Shown here one piece after another: positions 30,477-32,693 of a DNA stretch of 32,693 nucleotides. The translations under genes were made by a program, and so were the position numbers. The stretch's first letter is position 1. Every line of letters starts with the position of its first letter. The DNA comes from Actinomycetes bacterium. Lineage in GTDB: Bacteria > Actinomycetota > Acidimicrobiia > Acidimicrobiales > Palsa-688. Location of the stretch: NCBI GenBank assembly GCA_021811865.1, contig JAKAQB010000043.1:1-32693 (forward strand), read 5' to 3'. The notes beneath the pieces were generated by a model that saw nothing but the letters and a program-made list of their open reading frames with translations, was not told where the DNA came from and made no database searches.

Positions 30477-32693
30477 TCAGCGTGCCGGGCCGCGGACGGT
30501 CTCGGGGGTGCCGGCGGGTTCCGCCTGTCGTTCGCCGGCGCCGGCGCCGGCGGCGCCGGTGGGCGGCTCGACCTGGACCGGATGGACCGGCTGGGTCGGC
30601 TGGGTCGGCTGGGTCGGCTGGGTCGGCGAGGGGGAAAGCCTGGGGTCGCGGGGGTGGAAGAAGCGTCCGAGGATCGGGATCTCCCAGAAGGACTCGGCCC
30701 GGGCGATGGCGACGGCGATGGCGACAGCGTTCTCGGGGGCGTCGTAGAGGGCGTAGCGAGGCAGCCAGTCGGGGTCGAACTTGGCGTTGAACCTCCACAA
30801 CGACTCGATCTGCATCGAGTCGCCCATCCTCCGGAGGAACCACGCCTGCAGCCGCCGGGACAGGCTGTCGCCGGCCTCGCCGGCTATGACCGCCCGCATG
30901 GTGGCGAAGTTCAGGCCGAGCCCGGTCCTGCCCTGCTCGCGCAGGCGGTCGATGGTACGGACGACGGCGAAGTCGATGAGCCCGTTTGGGTGGTCGCCTG
31001 CATCGCGACGCATCAGGTCGAGGGAGTACCCGTCGATGCCCGGTGCCGGCACGAACTGGCAGAAGGCCACCGGATCCCCCGACGGGGCGTGCACGACGGC
31101 CAGGAGCAGGCCCTCGTCGGCGGGGTCGAAGACCCGGCCAAGGGTCATCGAGAAGCCCCGCTCGACGTCCCCACGCCTGCTCTTGGTCATCACCTCCCCC
31201 AGCTTCCGGCGCAGGGACGGGTCGATGTGAGCCGGGTCGTGGAAGCTGATGGTGTAGCCGTACTTGGCGATCCGGTTGACCGCCTGGCGCAGCCCCTTGA
31301 AGCGGCCGCCGTCGAGGGAGAAGCGGTCCGTACGGACCACGCCCTCGTCGCCCACGTACAGCGCGTGCATGCCAGTGGCGCGGTAGATCGGCAGCCACTC
31401 CTCCCCGGCGCCGAGCCCGCCGAGGGACCAGCCGTGCTCGTCGGCGTAGGAGCGGAACGCCCGCCACGCCGGCTCTCGCTCCGTCGCCGGCCCTACCGGG
31501 TCGGGTGAGACGAGGCAGACGGTCCCGTACAGGGCGTGGGCGACCACGGTGTCACCCCAGAAGAAGAACTGCTTGTCCGGGCGGAGGGCGAAGTAGTCGA
31601 GCGTCCCCGAGCCGTAGCGCTCCACGAGGGCGCGGGCCCGAGCGAGACCCTCGTCGGCGGGGACGATCCCGTGCAGCCGCCGGTGCACGACCGGACGGAA
31701 GATGATGGTGAGCAGGAGGACGGCCAGTCCGCAAGACGCGGCGGCGAGGGCGGGATCGAAGAACCGGGCGAGCGCCCTCGGCAGGTACACCTGGTCGATG
31801 CCCACCATGCGCCCGACCGTCGCCTGGAGCGCTCCCCACCAGCTGATCGCGAACGACGCCAGGTGCCGCCCGCGGTGCAGGGCCTCCCGCACCGCCATGG
31901 TGCGGATGGCGGTGCCGAGCTCGATCCCCATGGTTCCGGCGGCGACGGTGAGCGCCGTGACGGCCAGCCAGCGCAGGACATCCCGGCGGAGGCGGGGATG
32001 GTCGGCGGCGGCATGGAAGTCCCCACGGTTCACCCAGAGGTAGGCCACGACGGCGAGAGCGACGAGCCCCTCTTCGTAGTCGACGCCCTTCACCAGGTTG
32101 GTCACCACGGTCAGCAGCAGGATCGCCTGGGTCACCACCCAGGCCCTTCGCTGCCCGCGGCGGATCCCCCTGGCCAGGACGAGGAGCGCTACGGCGGCGA
32201 GTGCCGTCAGGGCGGCCGCCGCCTCGGGAACGAGGATCGGGACGACGGCGCGAAGGGCGTCGAGGCGGTCGCGGAGGGGCTCGGACAGTGCGGAGACCAG
32301 CGAGACGAAGCCGGTGGCGGCGACGAAGAGGGCGGAGAGCCGTCGCACGCGGCGGCGGCGCAGCTGCCCGCTCGGCTCGACCGGCCAGCTCGCACCCAGC
32401 GGGAACGCGGCCACGAGTTGCGGGCGGAGGTCCTGGCCGCCGACAGCGTCAGGGCGGCAGGTCGCCAGCCGTTCCCCGAGGCTTGCGCCCGGCAGCGGGG
32501 CGCGGGCGACGAGCAGCCGGGCGTGGAGGTCGGAGCCGGCCTCCAACTCCAGCCACGAGACCTGACGATGGGGGAGGAACGCCGGCGGGAGCCCGAGGCC
32601 CGGCAGGCGCGGCCGGTGTTCGGTCACGACGTCGGCGACACAGCCCGGGTTGGCGTAGAACCCGGCGTTGAGATCGGTCAGCTCCAGATCGGA
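30477..32693 (-). CDS. Membrane protein with LPG-synthase-like DUF2156 domain (partial at the window edge)
   Basis: The frame is open to the right edge. Residues before the first internal GTG (32627) look protein-like (DLNAGFYANPGCVADV), so the true start is probably outside. Counted from that GTG there are a soluble N-terminal part, about six hydrophobic segments (near 98-117, 126-153, 162-178, 187-200, 216-238, 293-311) and a soluble domain (about 330-640). That domain has GTLDYFALRPDKQFFFWG, VCLVSPDPVGP, GLRQAVNRIAKYGY and LNFATMRAV, as in the aminoacyl-phosphatidylglycerol synthase domain of MprF and LysX. The family attaches lysine or alanine to membrane lipid. The actual substrate here is unknown. 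The C-terminus has a (TQP)n repeat and a Pro/Gly-rich tail. Confidence 0.82.
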   Translation of the reverse strand, partial: SDLELTDLNAGFYANPGCVADVVTEHRPRLPGLGLPPAFLPHRQVSWLELEAGSDLHARLLVARAPLPGASLGERLATCRPDAVGGQDLRPQLVAAFPLGASWPVEPSGQLRRRRVRRLSALFVAATGFVSLVSALSEPLRDRLDALRAVVPILVPEAAAALTALAAVALLVLARGIRRGQRRAWVVTQAILLLTVVTNLVKGVDYEEGLVALAVVAYLWVNRGDFHAAADHPRLRRDVLRWLAVTALTVAAGTMGIELGTAIRTMAVREALHRGRHLASFAISWWGALQATVGRMVGIDQVYLPRALARFFDPALAAASCGLAVLLLTIIFRPVVHRRLHGIVPADEGLARARALVERYGSGTLDYFALRPDKQFFFWGDTVVAHALYGTVCLVSPDPVGPATEREPAWRAFRSYADEHGWSLGGLGAGEEWLPIYRATGMHALYVGDEGVVRTDRFSLDGGRFKGLRQAVNRIAKYGYTISFHDPAHIDPSLRRKLGEVMTKSRRGDVERGFSMTLGRVFDPADEGLLLAVVHAPSGDPVAFCQFVPAPGIDGYSLDLMRRDAGDHPNGLIDFAVVRTIDRLREQGRTGLGLNFATMRAVIAGEAGDSLSRRLQAWFLRRMGDSMQIESLWRFNAKFDPDWLPRYALYDAPENAVAIAVAIARAESFWEIPILGRFFHPRDPRLSPSPTQPTQPTQPTQPVHPVQVEPPTGAAGAGAGERQAEPAGTPETVRGPAR
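30573..30626 (-). repeat. 9-bp tandem repeats encoding a Thr-Gln-Pro tail
   Basis: Four perfect plus-strand units of CTGGGTCGG (30591-30626) follow two degenerate units, CTGGACCGG and ATGGACCGG (30573-30590). On the coding (minus) strand this gives TQPTQPTQPTQPVHPVQV near the C-terminus of the DUF2156 protein. The nine-base period keeps the frame, so copy number can change without disrupting the gene. Confidence 0.9.

Noticed and set aside
1..32693. tRNA, rRNA, riboswitch, insertion sequence or phage genes
   Set aside because: I saw no tRNA arm pattern, no conserved rRNA, no B12 riboswitch-like leader and no transposase or integrase motif. Subtle RNAs could be missed without a covariance-model search.

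Overview
The window is very GC-rich chromosomal DNA, with strong third-position GC and many GTG starts. It looks like a high-GC actinobacterium (Actinomycetota). Three things point there: the proC / small excisionase-type HTH / rex / hemA-hemC-hemD-hemB order known from Mycobacterium and Streptomyces, a mycothiol-type DinB-fold protein, and a menaquinone reductase-like gene beside nuoA. A deep-branching class such as Acidimicrobiia is possible, but that is inference.

Layout. Positions 1-375 hold no convincing gene and contain a C-rich low-complexity tract. proC (376-1200) is followed by a repeat-dense gap (G-rich direct repeats, a 47-bp dyad and six 11-bp tandem repeats). Next come an unrecognised secreted protein (1520-2299) and a small HTH protein. 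rex, hemA, a DinB/MDMPI-fold protein, hemC, a cobA-hemD fusion with a collapsed methyltransferase domain, hemB and hemL then run from 2616 to 9577. This set takes glutamyl-tRNA to uroporphyrinogen III, apart from GltX. A FAD-dependent geranylgeranyl/menaquinone reductase-like gene lies on the minus strand (9655-10944). A small membrane protein diverges from it and precedes a complete 14-gene nuoA-N operon for respiratory complex I (11533-28149). On the minus strand follow an acetoacetyl-CoA synthetase and a membrane protein with an LPG-synthase-like (DUF2156) domain that runs off the right edge.

How the genes fit together. Heme synthesis, the NADH-sensing repressor Rex, a menaquinone side-chain reductase and complex I form one respiratory neighbourhood. 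Heme serves cytochromes, menaquinone accepts complex I electrons, and Rex reports NADH/NAD+. Tight stop/start overlaps (ATGA, GTGA, TGATG) show translational coupling in the hem and nuo operons.

Novelty. Most of the window is housekeeping, and I see no undescribed multi-gene system. The best leads are the CobA-HemD fusion lacking half of its methyltransferase domain, the palindrome plus 11-bp repeat block beside an orphan secreted protein inside a normally conserved gene order, changed conserved residues in HemA, NuoM and NuoN, and unusual extensions of NuoD, NuoN and NuoA.
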